A stretch of 64,000 bases of DNA from Avichristensenella sp031550535. Its GTDB lineage: Bacteria; Bacillota; Clostridia; Christensenellales; Aristaeellaceae. The stretch is from contig JAVBOM010000030.1 of assembly GCA_031550535.1 (NCBI GenBank), positions 1 through 64,000 of the forward strand, in the 5' to 3' direction. Shown piece by piece: positions 55,312 to 63,719 of the stretch. Each line of letters begins with the position of its first letter. The stretch's first letter is position 1. The notes under the pieces were generated by a model. The model searched no databases, was not told the origin of the DNA, and saw only the letters and a program-made list of their open reading frames with translations. Made by a program: the position numbers and the translations under genes.

Positions 55312-55866
55312 ATGAGCGTATACGAGACGGCTGTGCAGCGCGTCGATTTGCGCGGGGTGCGCCTTTCCGGCCGTGTGCTGGACATCGGCGGCGGCGGGGA
55401 AGGCGTGATCTCGCGGTTATCGGGCGAGAACGTGGTGGCGATCGACCGGCGGCCGGACGAATTGGCCGAGACGCCGGACATTGGCCTCAAGATCGTGATG
55501 GACGCGTGCGATCTGAAGTTTCTGGACGGGTATTTCGACCACGTGACATGCTTTTACACGCTGCTGTACATGGGCGTGGACGAGATCGGCCGGTTTCTGA
55601 ACGAGGCGCGCCGCGTGCTGAAGCATAACGGGCTGCTCTGGGTCTGGGACACCGCGATCCCGGAGGAAGCGACCGCAGACGCGTTTGTGGCGCAGGTGGA
55701 AGTGCGATTGACGGACACGGAAATGCTGACGCCGGGGTATGGCGTGGCCTGGCAAAGGGGACAATCGGGGGAAATGATCCAACAAATGGCCGAAAGCGCC
55801 GGGTTTACGGCCGCTACGGCGGCGGAGCGCGACGAGGCGTTCAAGATTTGTTTGCGGAAAAGATAG
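55312..55866 (+). CDS. Class I SAM-dependent methyltransferase
   Basis: A 184-residue methyltransferase with motif I VLDIGGGGEGVISRL (near residue 25), an acidic end of strand 2 (VVAIDRR), and FDHVTCFYTLLYM as the motif-III region, then a C-terminal half without a known substrate domain. The ATG at 55312 is preferred; a TTG at 55297 overlapping the trmFO stop would add five residues. It sits between trmFO and hslV and is probably cotranscribed. The substrate is unknown. Confidence 0.82.
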   Translation: MSVYETAVQRVDLRGVRLSGRVLDIGGGGEGVISRLSGENVVAIDRRPDELAETPDIGLKIVMDACDLKFLDGYFDHVTCFYTLLYMGVDEIGRFLNEARRVLKHNGLLWVWDTAIPEEATADAFVAQVEVRLTDTEMLTPGYGVAWQRGQSGEMIQQMAESAGFTAATAAERDEAFKICLRKR

Positions 55867-55903
55867 CATGTGGGTAGAAGAGAATCTGGACAGGAGGCGT
55901 CAA

Positions 55904-56437
55904 ATGAGCTTAAAGGGGACGACCATCTGCGGCGTCCGGAGGGATGGGCGGGCGGCCATCGCGGGCGACGGGCAGGTGACGATGGGCGAGACGAGCATAT
56001 TCAAGAGCGGCGCGGTGAAGGTGCGGCGCATCTGCGACGGCCGCGCGGTGCTGGGCTTTGCCGGCACGGTGGCCGACGCGTTCTCCCTCAGCGAGAAGTT
56101 TGAGGAGAAGATGGAGCAGTACGGCTACAACCTGATGCGCGCCGCCGTGGAGCTGGCGCAGGAGTGGCGCGGCGACAAGATGATGCGCAAGCTGGAAGCC
56201 ATGATGATCGTGGCGGACAAGGACGACATGCTGATCGTCTCCGGCACGGGCGAGGTGATCTCCCCCGACGACGGCGTCTGTGCCATCGGCTCCGGCGGCA
56301 ACTACGCCCTGGCCGCCGCGCGTGCGCTGACGCGGCACACAGAGATGTCCGCGCACGAGATCGCCGAGGAGGCGCTGCGGGTCGCGGCGTCGATCTGCGT
56401 GTACACGAACGAGCACATTACGGTTTTGGATGTGTGA
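55904..56437 (+). CDS. hslV: ATP-dependent protease subunit HslV (ClpQ/CodW)
   Basis: A 177-residue proteasome-like peptidase of the HslVU protease. The N-terminus MSLKG-TTICGVRRDGR carries the nucleophile Thr after a five-residue leader, as in CodW-type proteins with a short propeptide. GDGQVTMGET, KVRRI, GFAGTVADAFSLSEKFE, GD..MRKLEAMMIVAD and IGSGGNYALAAARAL are family hallmarks. The ATG at 55904 follows AGGAGG; the frame is open from 55868. hslU follows after a 486-base repeat-filled gap, which is unusual because the pair is normally adjacent. Confidence 0.94.
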   Translation: MSLKGTTICGVRRDGRAAIAGDGQVTMGETSIFKSGAVKVRRICDGRAVLGFAGTVADAFSLSEKFEEKMEQYGYNLMRAAVELAQEWRGDKMMRKLEAMMIVADKDDMLIVSGTGEVISPDDGVCAIGSGGNYALAAARALTRHTEMSAHEIAEEALRVAASICVYTNEHITVLDV

Positions 56438-56458
56438 GGGAGGGGGCGCTAGGGGGCT

Positions 56459-56700
56459 TTGGCACTTGAATATTGTCGCGACGTAAACGCCGCTCTGTAT
56501 TCAAGTGAACCTGCGCCGCGTTTGATTCCGCCACAGGCGGAACGCGGCTTCGGTTCCCCTAGGACCCCCACCAAAGGGACATTGTCCGGGTTTTCATATT
56601 GTCGCGCACATGGTGCGCTCTGTATGAAAACCGATCTGTGCCGCATTTATTTCCGCCACTGGCGGAATGCGGCTCCGATCCCCTCTGGACTCCCTTCATG
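56459..56700 (+). repeat. Family C repeats, two copies between hslV and hslU
   Basis: Two related blocks (56459-56565 and 56590-56700), each with a TTGTCGCG start and a CCGC.TTT.(A)TTCCGCCAC and GGCGGAA.GCGG hairpin. They match the second half of the copy at 50040-50235. Confidence 0.7.
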
Positions 56701-56799
56701 TTCGCCCGCGGGCGGGAAGTGTGTATCCGGAGAGTAAGCATTGCACAGCATGACCGGCGCGGTTGCGCGAAGCGGCACAACCCGCGCCATACCCAAATC

Positions 56800-56872
56800 C
56801 CCACCCTTGCCGTGAGGCAAAGAAGGGGATTCCAAAGGGGCGAAGTCCCTTTGGCGGGAGGTCTGGAGGGTG
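56800..56872 (-). repeat. Family F repeat between hslV and hslU
   Basis: The reverse complement matches 50238-50310, including CCAAAGGG..TTCG.CCCTTTGG, a perfect stem. It lies about 50 bases upstream of hslU and may fold in its leader. Confidence 0.7.
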
Positions 56873-56923
56873 GAACCCTCCAGCGTCCTTCCGCCGCCCA
56901 CAACCAGTAATGGAGGAAATACT

Positions 56924-58288
56924 ATGCCCCAACTAACCCCCCGTGAAATCGTGCGCGAGCTGGACCGCTTCATCGTCGGCCAGGACGACGCCAAGCGCGC
57001 CGTCGCCATCGCGCTGCGCAACCGGTACAGACGGTCGCAATTGCCGCCGGAGATGCGCGAGGAAATCGCGCCGAAGAACATCCTGATGGTCGGGCCCACG
57101 GGCGTGGGCAAGACGGAGATCGCCAGGCGGCTGGCCAAGTTGGTCGAGGCGCCGTTCGTGAAGGTGGAAGCGACGAAGTTTACCGAGGTCGGGTACGTGG
57201 GCCGCGATGTCGAGTCCATCGTGCGCGATCTGGCCGAGGCGGCGATCCGCATGGTGAAGGAACAGCACGCCGAGCGCGTGAAGGCGCGGGCGACCGTGCT
57301 GGCCGAGGACCGGCTGGTATCGCTGATCGTCAGCCCGCCCAAGCACCGGACAAACCCCATCGACATGCTGCTGGGCAACAAGCCCAAGGAAGCGCCGCTC
57401 CCGCCCGAGGAGCAGCAGCGCGTGGCGGGCAAACGCGACGAGATCCGCCAGCAGCTCATGCAGGGCGAATTGGAGAACTACGAGATCGAGATCGAGGTCG
57501 AGGACGCACCCACGCCGGTGGAGATCAACGGCGCGAGCGTGAACATCGGCGACATGATGGGCGGCATGCTGCCCAAAAAGACCAAAATGCGCCGGATGAA
57601 GGTATCCGAGGCGCGCAAGATCCTCATCCAGGAGGAAGAGGGTAAGCTGATTGACATGGACGCCGTGACCGAGGAGGCCCTGCGCAAGGCCGAGCAGGAC
57701 GGCATCGTGTTCATCGACGAAATCGACAAGATCGCCGGGCGGTCCAGCGGCGGGCACGGCCCGGACGTGAGCCGCGAGGGCGTGCAGCGCGATATCCTGC
57801 CCATTGTCGAGGGATCGACCGTGAACACGAAGTACGGCCCGGTCAAGACGGACTTCATGCTGTTCATCGCAGCGGGCGCGTTCCACGTGGCCAAGGTGAC
57901 GGACCTGATCCCGGAACTGCAGGGCCGCTTCCCCGTGCGCGTCACGCTCAAATCGCTGTCCAAGGCGGACTTCCGCCTGATCCTGACCCAGCCGGAGAAC
58001 GCGCTGACGCGGCAGTACGCGGCGCTGCTGGAAGTGGACCACGTGAATCTGGTGTTTGAGGATACGGCGCTGGACGCGCTGGCCGAGGCCGCGTGGCTCG
58101 CGAACGAAAACGGCGAGGACATCGGCGCCAGACGGCTCGTGACGATCTTTGAACGGCTGCTGGACGATATCTCGTTCAACGCGGACGGCAGCATGCCCGC
58201 GTTCCCGCTGTCCATCAACGGGGAGTACGTGCTGCAGCACCTGGGCGCGGACGCGAAGCGGCGCGACCTGACGCAGTTCATCCTATGA
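56924..58288 (+). CDS. hslU: ATP-dependent protease ATPase subunit HslU (ClpY/CodX)
   Basis: A 454-residue AAA+ unfoldase that feeds substrates to HslV. LTPREIVRELDRFIVGQDDAKRAVAIALRNRYRR starts the protein. Walker A is GPTGVGKTE (residues 57-65), the pore loop GYVGRDVESI follows, and the intermediate domain spans about 110-245. Walker B is FIDEIDKI, then the sensor AAGAFH. The C-terminal LTQFIL tail inserts into HslV to activate it. GGAGG precedes the ATG at 56924. It overlaps the EamA gene by 4 bases. Confidence 0.96.
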   Translation: MPQLTPREIVRELDRFIVGQDDAKRAVAIALRNRYRRSQLPPEMREEIAPKNILMVGPTGVGKTEIARRLAKLVEAPFVKVEATKFTEVGYVGRDVESIVRDLAEAAIRMVKEQHAERVKARATVLAEDRLVSLIVSPPKHRTNPIDMLLGNKPKEAPLPPEEQQRVAGKRDEIRQQLMQGELENYEIEIEVEDAPTPVEINGASVNIGDMMGGMLPKKTKMRRMKVSEARKILIQEEEGKLIDMDAVTEEALRKAEQDGIVFIDEIDKIAGRSSGGHGPDVSREGVQRDILPIVEGSTVNTKYGPVKTDFMLFIAAGAFHVAKVTDLIPELQGRFPVRVTLKSLSKADFRLILTQPENALTRQYAALLEVDHVNLVFEDTALDALAEAAWLANENGEDIGARRLVTIFERLLDDISFNADGSMPAFPLSINGEYVLQHLGADAKRRDLTQFIL

Positions 58289-59205
58289 GCCAGCCCGCAC
58301 CGAAGCTGACCAAGGGCGCCGCGTACGCGAAAATTTCGTTCGTCAGCGCCATGTGGGGGTTCTCGTTCATCGCGTCCAAGTACGCGATGCAGCAGGGGTT
58401 CGGCCCGTTCACGCTGGCGTTCGTGCGGTATATTTTCGTGTGCCTCATCATGCTGCCGGTGCTGCGCATTAAGGAAGGCAGCCTGAGACCGCCCGAGAAG
58501 AAGGACTGGCCGGGCGTGATCATTTCCGGCGTCGCGGGCATCTCGCTGTACTTCGCGTGCGAGTACCTGGGCGTGATGCGCACGACCGTGGCGAACGCGT
58601 CGCTCATTTTCGCGGCCATCCCGGTGCTGGCGATCCTCTGGGGCGCGCTCCGGGGCAAGAAGTACCGCGCGGCGTGCTGGATGGGCGTCCTGGTGTCGCT
58701 GGTGGGCGTGTTTTTCGTGGTGTACTATGGATCGGCGGACGAGGGCGGCGGGATGAACGTCAGCGTGCTGATCGGAAACCTGCTGATTCTTTTGGCGTGC
58801 GTGTGCTGGGTGGTGTACATTGAGATCAGCGACCGGCTGCTGACGAAATACTCCAGCCTGAACCTGACGGTGTGGCAGGGCGTGGCGGGGCTGATCACGC
58901 TGCTGCCGATGGCGCTGCTGGAAGGGCCGAAGTGGCGGGCGGTGCCCATCGGCGGGTGGGCTTCCGCGCTGTTCCTGGCGGTGGTATGCTCGGCGCTGTG
59001 CTTCTTCTGGTACGCACAGGCGCTCCGCGCGCTATCGCCGCTACAGGCCGCGATCTTCATCAATTTGAACCCGATCGTCGCGGTGGTGGCGGGCGTGCTG
59101 CTGCTGCACGAACCGGTGACGCTGATGCAGATGGTCGGCGGCGTGATCATCGTGGGGAGCATTTTGCTCGTGAACGCGGGGATGAACGCGAAGAGAGCAG
59201 AGTGA
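58285..59205 (+). CDS. EamA/DMT-family exporter
   Basis: A 306-residue drug/metabolite-type permease with ten predicted helices arranged as two EamA repeats (AYAKISFVSAMWGFSFIASKYAM...; GNLLILLACVCWVVYIEISDRL...). The second repeat ends with the usual ALSPLQAAIFINLNPIVAVVAGVLLLHEPVT. The substrate is not predictable. The start overlaps the hslU stop (ATGA), so translation is coupled. The next gene, a TIM-barrel isomerase, follows 23 bases later. Confidence 0.9.
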   Translation: MSQPAPKLTKGAAYAKISFVSAMWGFSFIASKYAMQQGFGPFTLAFVRYIFVCLIMLPVLRIKEGSLRPPEKKDWPGVIISGVAGISLYFACEYLGVMRTTVANASLIFAAIPVLAILWGALRGKKYRAACWMGVLVSLVGVFFVVYYGSADEGGGMNVSVLIGNLLILLACVCWVVYIEISDRLLTKYSSLNLTVWQGVAGLITLLPMALLEGPKWRAVPIGGWASALFLAVVCSALCFFWYAQALRALSPLQAAIFINLNPIVAVVAGVLLLHEPVTLMQMVGGVIIVGSILLVNAGMNAKRAE

Positions 59206-59228
59206 ATACAACAAAGGAGGCGTGTCCC

Positions 59229-60113
59229 ATGAAAATTGGCATCGGCACCTATTCCTTCGGCGGCATCGCCAGCTATCTGGGCCTCGGCCCGACGCTTCTG
59301 GAAAAGTTCCGAACGATCAAGGCGCTGGGCTATGACAGCGTCGAGCTGCTCCCCGTGGATCTGGATCACGACGCCGCCGACATCAAAGCGTGGCTGGCCG
59401 AAACGGGGCTGGAGGTCTTTTCCGTCCACGCGGAGCCGACGGAGGAAGTCGTGAAGAAGATGGCGGCCATCGGCGGCAAGGCCGTGATCTGGGCGGGCAC
59501 GCCGTTTTGCGACAAGGCGGAGGCGATCGAGGTCGCGCGGCAGCTCGACGGGATGGCCGAAATGGCCGCGCCCTACGGCATCCGGGTTGGGTATCACAAC
59601 CACAGCCAGGAGTTCTACTTCGACGAGGGCAAGGCGCTGCTGGAGCACCTGCTGGACAACAGCCAAAAGTGCTTTTCGCAGCTCGACTGCGGCTGGGCCA
59701 TGAACGGCGGCATGTACCCGCCGTACTTCATCCGCAAGTACAGGAACCGCATTCTGTCCATCCATGTCAAGGAGAACAGCAAGGTGGTGGGCCCGGGCGG
59801 CAAGCCCGCGTCGCGCCACGGGGAGAACGCGAACCCGGCGGCGGCCTTTGCGAATGTCAAAAACCTGCCGATGGAGGAGCGCCAGAAGATCCTTGCGCAG
59901 GTGACGGAGATGGTCAAGGCGAACGCGAACGGCATGGACGCCCAGTGCAAGATGGGCGCGCCCGAGTCCAACATCGACTGGAAAGAGATCAAAAAGGCGC
60001 TGGACGGGCAGGACTTTGACGCGCTCTGGATTGTGGAGCGCGAAGGGTTCTACGGCGAACGCGACGAGTGCCTCGCGGACGACTGCGCGTGGATCAAGGC
60101 GAATATCGGGTAA
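59229..60113 (+). CDS. Sugar phosphate isomerase/epimerase-like TIM barrel
   Basis: A 294-residue member of the xylose-isomerase-like (AP endonuclease 2) TIM-barrel family. MKIGIGTYSFGG, LGYDSVELLPVD, LEVFSVHAEP, RVGYHNHSQEF with metal ligands, QLDCGWAM, ILSIHVKEN and WIVEREGF mark successive strands and the divalent-metal site. It is probably a sugar or inosose/keto-sugar isomerase or dehydratase; the exact reaction is open. AAAGGAGG precedes the ATG. A strong terminator follows (60136-60167). Confidence 0.9.
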   Translation: MKIGIGTYSFGGIASYLGLGPTLLEKFRTIKALGYDSVELLPVDLDHDAADIKAWLAETGLEVFSVHAEPTEEVVKKMAAIGGKAVIWAGTPFCDKAEAIEVARQLDGMAEMAAPYGIRVGYHNHSQEFYFDEGKALLEHLLDNSQKCFSQLDCGWAMNGGMYPPYFIRKYRNRILSIHVKENSKVVGPGGKPASRHGENANPAAAFANVKNLPMEERQKILAQVTEMVKANANGMDAQCKMGAPESNIDWKEIKKALDGQDFDALWIVEREGFYGERDECLADDCAWIKANIG

Positions 60114-60135
60114 TACCGGAAAACATTAAATGAAG

Positions 60136-60167
60136 CGATGCCCATCCTTGATGGGTGTCGTTTTTTT
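60136..60167 (+). terminator. Terminator after the TIM-barrel gene
   Basis: CGATGCCCATC/GATGGGTGTCG with a 3-base loop followed by TTTTTTT. It ends the hslV-hslU-EamA-isomerase transcription unit. Confidence 0.9.
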
Positions 60168-60219
60168 CGCAATGGATAGGACATGGTGAAAATGGTGCGC
60201 ATAGATTATTTTGAGCGCC

Positions 60220-60248
60220 TTGACAAGAGGAAAATTGATTTGTATAGT
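60220..60248 (+). promoter_or_regulatory. Promoter of the PH-like membrane protein gene
   Basis: TTGACA (60220-60225), a 17-base spacer and TATAGT (60243-60248). Confidence 0.8.
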
Positions 60249-60350
60249 AAAAGTAGACGAAGATCCGGGTATGAGCGGAGATACTGACACGACTATGGCG
60301 CGAAAGCGGTGAGGGAGGCGGGGCGAAGATCACAAGGAGGGAGAGGATTC

Positions 60351-60842
60351 ATGAGGGATCACAGGCAATTCATGTACCCGGCGGGGTTCGTGTACGCCGG
60401 GATCATTGAGGCGATGGTTGCGGCCTTTGCGGTGTGGGCGTTTCTGTCCGGCGGGCGCGGGGTCGCCGTCGGCGCGGCGACGGTGCTGATCGGCATCGGC
60501 GCCGGGGTGTATCTCTGGCACCTATGCTACCGGCGCATCGCGCTGAGCGGGCAGGGTGTGCTGCTGGAGAAGCCGGGGGCGCGAGAGGCGCTGCCCTGGC
60601 AGGACATTCTGTACATCCGGGAGACAAAGCGCGCGAACCACGCGTTTCCGCACCTGGTGGCGTTTGTGCTGCACCCGGACGCCGCGCTGTTCTTTGACTC
60701 AAAGAAGCGGCGGACGCGGTTCGTCCTCGTCCAGGCGAACCCGAGGCTGCTGGGCGCGCTGCGGGCGCTGCACGGCAGCGGCATTGTGACGGACAGGATG
60801 CTGCGCGGCAGGCTGGCGCGGGAGATCATGGGGAGCGGGTGA
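60351..60842 (+). CDS. Two-span membrane protein with PH-like cytoplasmic domain
   Basis: A 163-residue protein with two adjacent hydrophobic helices (GFVYAGIIEAMVAAFAVWAFL and VAVGAATVLIGIGAGVYLWHL, residues 10-60). A C-terminal region follows whose strand pattern resembles bacterial PH/YcxB-like domains (RIALSGQGVLLEKPGAREALPWQDILYIRETK...RRTRFVLVQANP). The function is unknown. It has its own promoter and an AAGGAGGGAG ribosome site. A family A unit and a terminator-like hairpin follow. Confidence 0.75.
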   Translation: MRDHRQFMYPAGFVYAGIIEAMVAAFAVWAFLSGGRGVAVGAATVLIGIGAGVYLWHLCYRRIALSGQGVLLEKPGAREALPWQDILYIRETKRANHAFPHLVAFVLHPDAALFFDSKKRRTRFVLVQANPRLLGALRALHGSGIVTDRMLRGRLAREIMGSG

Positions 60843-60864
60843 CGGCGCGCCCGGAATCGACGCG

Positions 60865-60927
60865 GACGGCGGCGCTGATTTGCAGAATCGGGCGCCATGG
60901 AGGGGTTTGCCATATAACCCTTCTCCC
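60865..60927 (-). repeat. Family A unit
   Basis: Minus orientation, with hairpin 2 intact (GATTTGCAGAATC) and hairpin 1 changed to GGGGTTTGCCATATAACCC. It lies 23 bases after the PH-like gene. Confidence 0.85.
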
Positions 60928-60933
60928 GGTGAA

Positions 60934-60984
60934 CAGGGTGGCTTCTGTAGGAAGGAAGCCGCCCTTTCTGTTGGCTTTTTTGCT
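60934..60984 (+). terminator. Terminator-like hairpin before the LRR gene
   Basis: CAGGGTGGCTTC / GAAGCCGCCCTTTCTG stem followed by TTGGCTTTTTT. It probably ends the PH-like gene transcript. Confidence 0.5.
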
Positions 60985-61095
60985 GTTTTGTCAAGAATTG
61001 CCAAGGGTCATGCGTCTACTCTGTGTATGCCGAGTGTTTCTCTAGGGGCTGTTTTTGAAACACGCCCTATGTCGTCGACACGAAAGGAACGCACT

Positions 61096-62682
61096 ATGAA
61101 AAGAAACCAAACCCGGAGGCTAATCCTGATCCTGGCACTGACGATCCTGTCCGCCCTGCCCATGCCGGGCGGCGCGGAGGAAGCGGACAAGGCCGAACGG
61201 CACGAAAGCGGCAATTTCATGTACACGCTGCAGAACGATACCGCCACGATTGTGGCGTACACCGGGAAGGGCCAAAGCACGGTGATAATTCCGGAGGAAC
61301 TGGACGGGCATCCCGTGCGGGCGGTTGGAAGCGGCATTTTTACGAACGAGAGCGAGACGGAGCGGTACACCTTCCACGCGAAGGATGGCAGCAGCGTCGG
61401 GATTGACAAACCGAAGATGATCCACCCGGAGGTCACGGCCATCGAGCTGCCCGCCGGGTTGCTCTCCATCGCGCCGGACGCGCTTTGGCAGACGAACGTC
61501 CGGGACATATCGGTCGCGCCGGGGAGCGAATCGTTCTCCGTGATGGACGGCGTGTTGTTTGACAAGACGGGCGAGACGCTGCTGCATTACCCGGCCGGGC
61601 GCGGCGAGGACGCGTACACGGTGCCCGAGGGCGCGCGCGCCATCGCGGACTACGCGTTTTGCATGCGGGACATGGGCGAGGTGATTCTGCCGGAAGGCGT
61701 GGAGTCCGTCGGCGCGTACGCGTTCGCCTACTGCGAAAGCCTGCGCGCGGTCACGCTGCCCGAGGGGCTGAAGTCGCTGGGAGAGATGGCGTTTTTCGTC
61801 TGCGGCGCGCTGCGGGAGGTCGTGATACCGGAAGGGATCGAGGTGCTGCCCGCCGGGGTGTTCAGCGACTGCTACGCGATGCGCTCCGTCACACTGCCCG
61901 AGAGCCTGCGCGCCATTGAGGGCGGCGCTTTCTTCGGTTGCTACGCGCTTACCACGATCCACATCCCGGCGGGGGTGACGGAGATCCATCCCACGGCGCT
62001 GGGGCGGCTGTCCGGGCTGGCGGAAATCACCGTCGCGGAAGAAAATCCAGCCTATGCGTCGCGCGACGGCGTGCTGTTTGACACGCGGACGAACGCGCTG
62101 CACACATTCCCGCCCAGGAAAAGGGTCGTCGCGTACACGGTGCCCGAGGGCACGGCGGCGCTCGGCTCGGGCGCGTTCCACGGGTGCGGCAACCTGACGG
62201 CGGTCAGCCTGCCCGCCAGCGTAACGGAGATCGGCAGCCGGGCGTTCTACTCCTGCGCGAACCTGGAATCCATCGCGCTGCCGGAGGGGATCACCTCGGT
62301 GCCGCACATGGCGTTTGGTTTTTGCGGGAAGCTCGCGGAGGTCATCCTGCCGGACAGCGTCACGGAGATCGAGCCGTACGCGTTTGAGTTTTGCCGCGCG
62401 CTGACGGCGATCGAGCTTCCGGAAGGCGTGCACACGATTGGCAAGCGGGCGTTCCGGCAGAGCGGCCTTGTCAGCGTCACGCTGCCGGAGGCGGTCACCT
62501 CCATTGGTGAAATCGCCTTTGAAAATTGCGCCGGCCTCACCGACGCGCACATCCCGCCGGCTGCGGCGGACATTGACCCGACCGCGTTTGACGGCTGCAC
62601 AAAGCTGACGATTCACGGGGCGGAGGGCAGCGCGGCGCAGGCGTATGCGGAGGCGAAGGGGATACCGTTCGAGGCGAAGTAG
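61096..62682 (+). CDS. BspA-type leucine-rich-repeat secreted protein
   Basis: A 528-residue protein with a signal peptide (MKRNQTRRLILILALTILSALPMPGGA) followed by about 15 LRR_5 repeats of 23 residues (for example IADYAFCMRDMGEVILPEGVESVGAYAFAYCESLRAVTLPEGLKSLG). Two short interruptions contain the phrase DGVLFD (SFSVMDGVLFDKTGETLLHYP, YASRDGVLFDTRTNALHTFP). No cell-wall anchor is visible. The same DGVLF phrase occurs in the LRR protein at 2912-4294, so the two are paralogues. The ATG at 61096 follows AAAGGAAC and gives a proper signal peptide. Adhesion or binding outside the cell is the usual role of this fold. Confidence 0.88.
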   Translation: MKRNQTRRLILILALTILSALPMPGGAEEADKAERHESGNFMYTLQNDTATIVAYTGKGQSTVIIPEELDGHPVRAVGSGIFTNESETERYTFHAKDGSSVGIDKPKMIHPEVTAIELPAGLLSIAPDALWQTNVRDISVAPGSESFSVMDGVLFDKTGETLLHYPAGRGEDAYTVPEGARAIADYAFCMRDMGEVILPEGVESVGAYAFAYCESLRAVTLPEGLKSLGEMAFFVCGALREVVIPEGIEVLPAGVFSDCYAMRSVTLPESLRAIEGGAFFGCYALTTIHIPAGVTEIHPTALGRLSGLAEITVAEENPAYASRDGVLFDTRTNALHTFPPRKRVVAYTVPEGTAALGSGAFHGCGNLTAVSLPASVTEIGSRAFYSCANLESIALPEGITSVPHMAFGFCGKLAEVILPDSVTEIEPYAFEFCRALTAIELPEGVHTIGKRAFRQSGLVSVTLPEAVTSIGEIAFENCAGLTDAHIPPAAADIDPTAFDGCTKLTIHGAEGSAAQAYAEAKGIPFEAK

Positions 62683-62702
62683 AGACTATGAGATACGGGC
62701 AC

Positions 62703-62745
62703 AAAAAAACGCCGGGCGCGGACGATCTGTCCGCACCCGGCTACT
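62703..62745. terminator. Bidirectional terminator between the LRR gene and def
   Basis: GCCGGGCGCGGAC/GTCCGCACCCGGC with a 5-base loop. It is flanked by AAAAAAA on the left (T-run for the minus strand) and TACTTTA on the right. It lies between two convergent stop codons. Confidence 0.85.
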
Positions 62746-62766
62746 TTATGGAGGATGGGCATACCT

Positions 62767-63261
62767 TCACCCCTCCCATCCCTTCAGGCAGAACGCCTTC
62801 GCGTCCGCCGCCCGCATGGTGGCGAGGATGCCGTCCAAATGGTCGTACTCATGCTGCAGCAATTCCGCGAGATCGCCCGAAAGGGCCATCTCGCGGTCCA
62901 TCCAGTCCATGTCCTTGAAGCGGATGTAGCAGCGGCGGTGGCGCAACACGCGCACCAGGAGGCCGGGGAAGGACATGCAGTCGTCCAGCACCTCCATCAT
63001 GTCGTCTGATGGAAACGTCAGAACGGGGTTGAGGAACGCGACCGGCTCGCCGCCTGGGGCGCGCATGTACAGCACTCGCTTTGGCACGCCGATCTGCGGC
63101 GCGGCGATGGCCCGGCCCGCACCGTGCCTCGCTCGGTAGTCCAACAGTGTGTCGTTCAGATCCTGCACGACGGGCCGGAGCGCGGAAAGCTCGTCCCGCC
63201 GGACCGGGGCGCTCGTTTCGTACAGGCGCGGATCGCCCAGCAGCAAAATGGGGCGCACCAT
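62767..63261 (-). CDS. def: Peptide deformylase
   Basis: A 164-residue metalloenzyme removing the formyl group from new N-termini. Motif 1 is AAPQIGVP, motif 2 DDCMSFPG (EGCLS in most), and motif 3 HEYDHLDG, which together give the metal-binding Cys and two His plus the catalytic Glu. Motif 2 is more divergent than usual (Asp for Glu-Gly), so this may be a second, specialised deformylase. The ATG at 63261 follows GGGGTGAGG. It lies 5 bases after the GtrA gene. Confidence 0.9.
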   Translation of the reverse strand: MVRPILLLGDPRLYETSAPVRRDELSALRPVVQDLNDTLLDYRARHGAGRAIAAPQIGVPKRVLYMRAPGGEPVAFLNPVLTFPSDDMMEVLDDCMSFPGLLVRVLRHRRCYIRFKDMDWMDREMALSGDLAELLQHEYDHLDGILATMRAADAKAFCLKGWEG

Positions 63262-63266
63262 GGCCC

Positions 63267-63689
63267 TCACCCCTTCCCCTTCCGAAACACCACCAGCTTG
63301 CTCAGCACGTAGTTCAGCGCGACGACGACGACGTTGCACACGATGTTGGCAATATTCTCGTCCCAAGCGCCATGCTCCACGGTGAGATACAGAAAACCCT
63401 CGGCGAAAAGCAGCGTGAGTAGGCGCATGGCCACGAAACTGACAACCTCGCGCAGGAACGCCTTCCGGTCCCGCGTCTCGCTGCGGAACACCACCCACTT
63501 GCTGCCCACGAACGCGAACGCGATGGCCAGCGCGGACGCCATCACCTTGGCGATGAGGTAATCGATGCCCAGCGCGCGGGTGAACAGCGCGAAGGTAACG
63601 ATGTCGATGCCGGTCGTCACGCCGCCGATGAACAGGTAGCGGATCAGTTCCCCGTGGCGCTCGTACAGCGCGAGCAGTTTTTTACGCAT
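63267..63689 (-). CDS. GtrA-family membrane protein
   Basis: A 140-residue protein with four hydrophobic helices typical of GtrA/DPMS-associated flippase-like proteins (IRYLFIGGVTTGIDIVTFALF, near residue 17; AFAFVGSKWVVF; LLTLLFAEGFLYL; NIVCNVVVVALNYVLSKLVVFRK at the end). It is thought to help move polyprenyl-linked sugars across the membrane. The ATG at 63689 has AAAGGC upstream. It sits between the GNAT gene and def in one minus-strand unit. Confidence 0.88.
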   Translation of the reverse strand: MRKKLLALYERHGELIRYLFIGGVTTGIDIVTFALFTRALGIDYLIAKVMASALAIAFAFVGSKWVVFRSETRDRKAFLREVVSFVAMRLLTLLFAEGFLYLTVEHGAWDENIANIVCNVVVVALNYVLSKLVVFRKGKG

Positions 63690-63719
63690 GCAAATGCCTT
63701 TCAACGATGCAGTGATCAA

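Noticed and set aside
445..60927. Integron attC sites
   Set aside because: The elements are palindromic but lack the conserved core sites, do not separate cassette genes in order, and occur in both orientations and inside genes; no integrase was seen.
445..60927. Transcription terminators as the function of family A
   Set aside because: The hairpins are rarely followed by T-runs, several copies lie upstream of genes or inside them, and real terminators are found separately.
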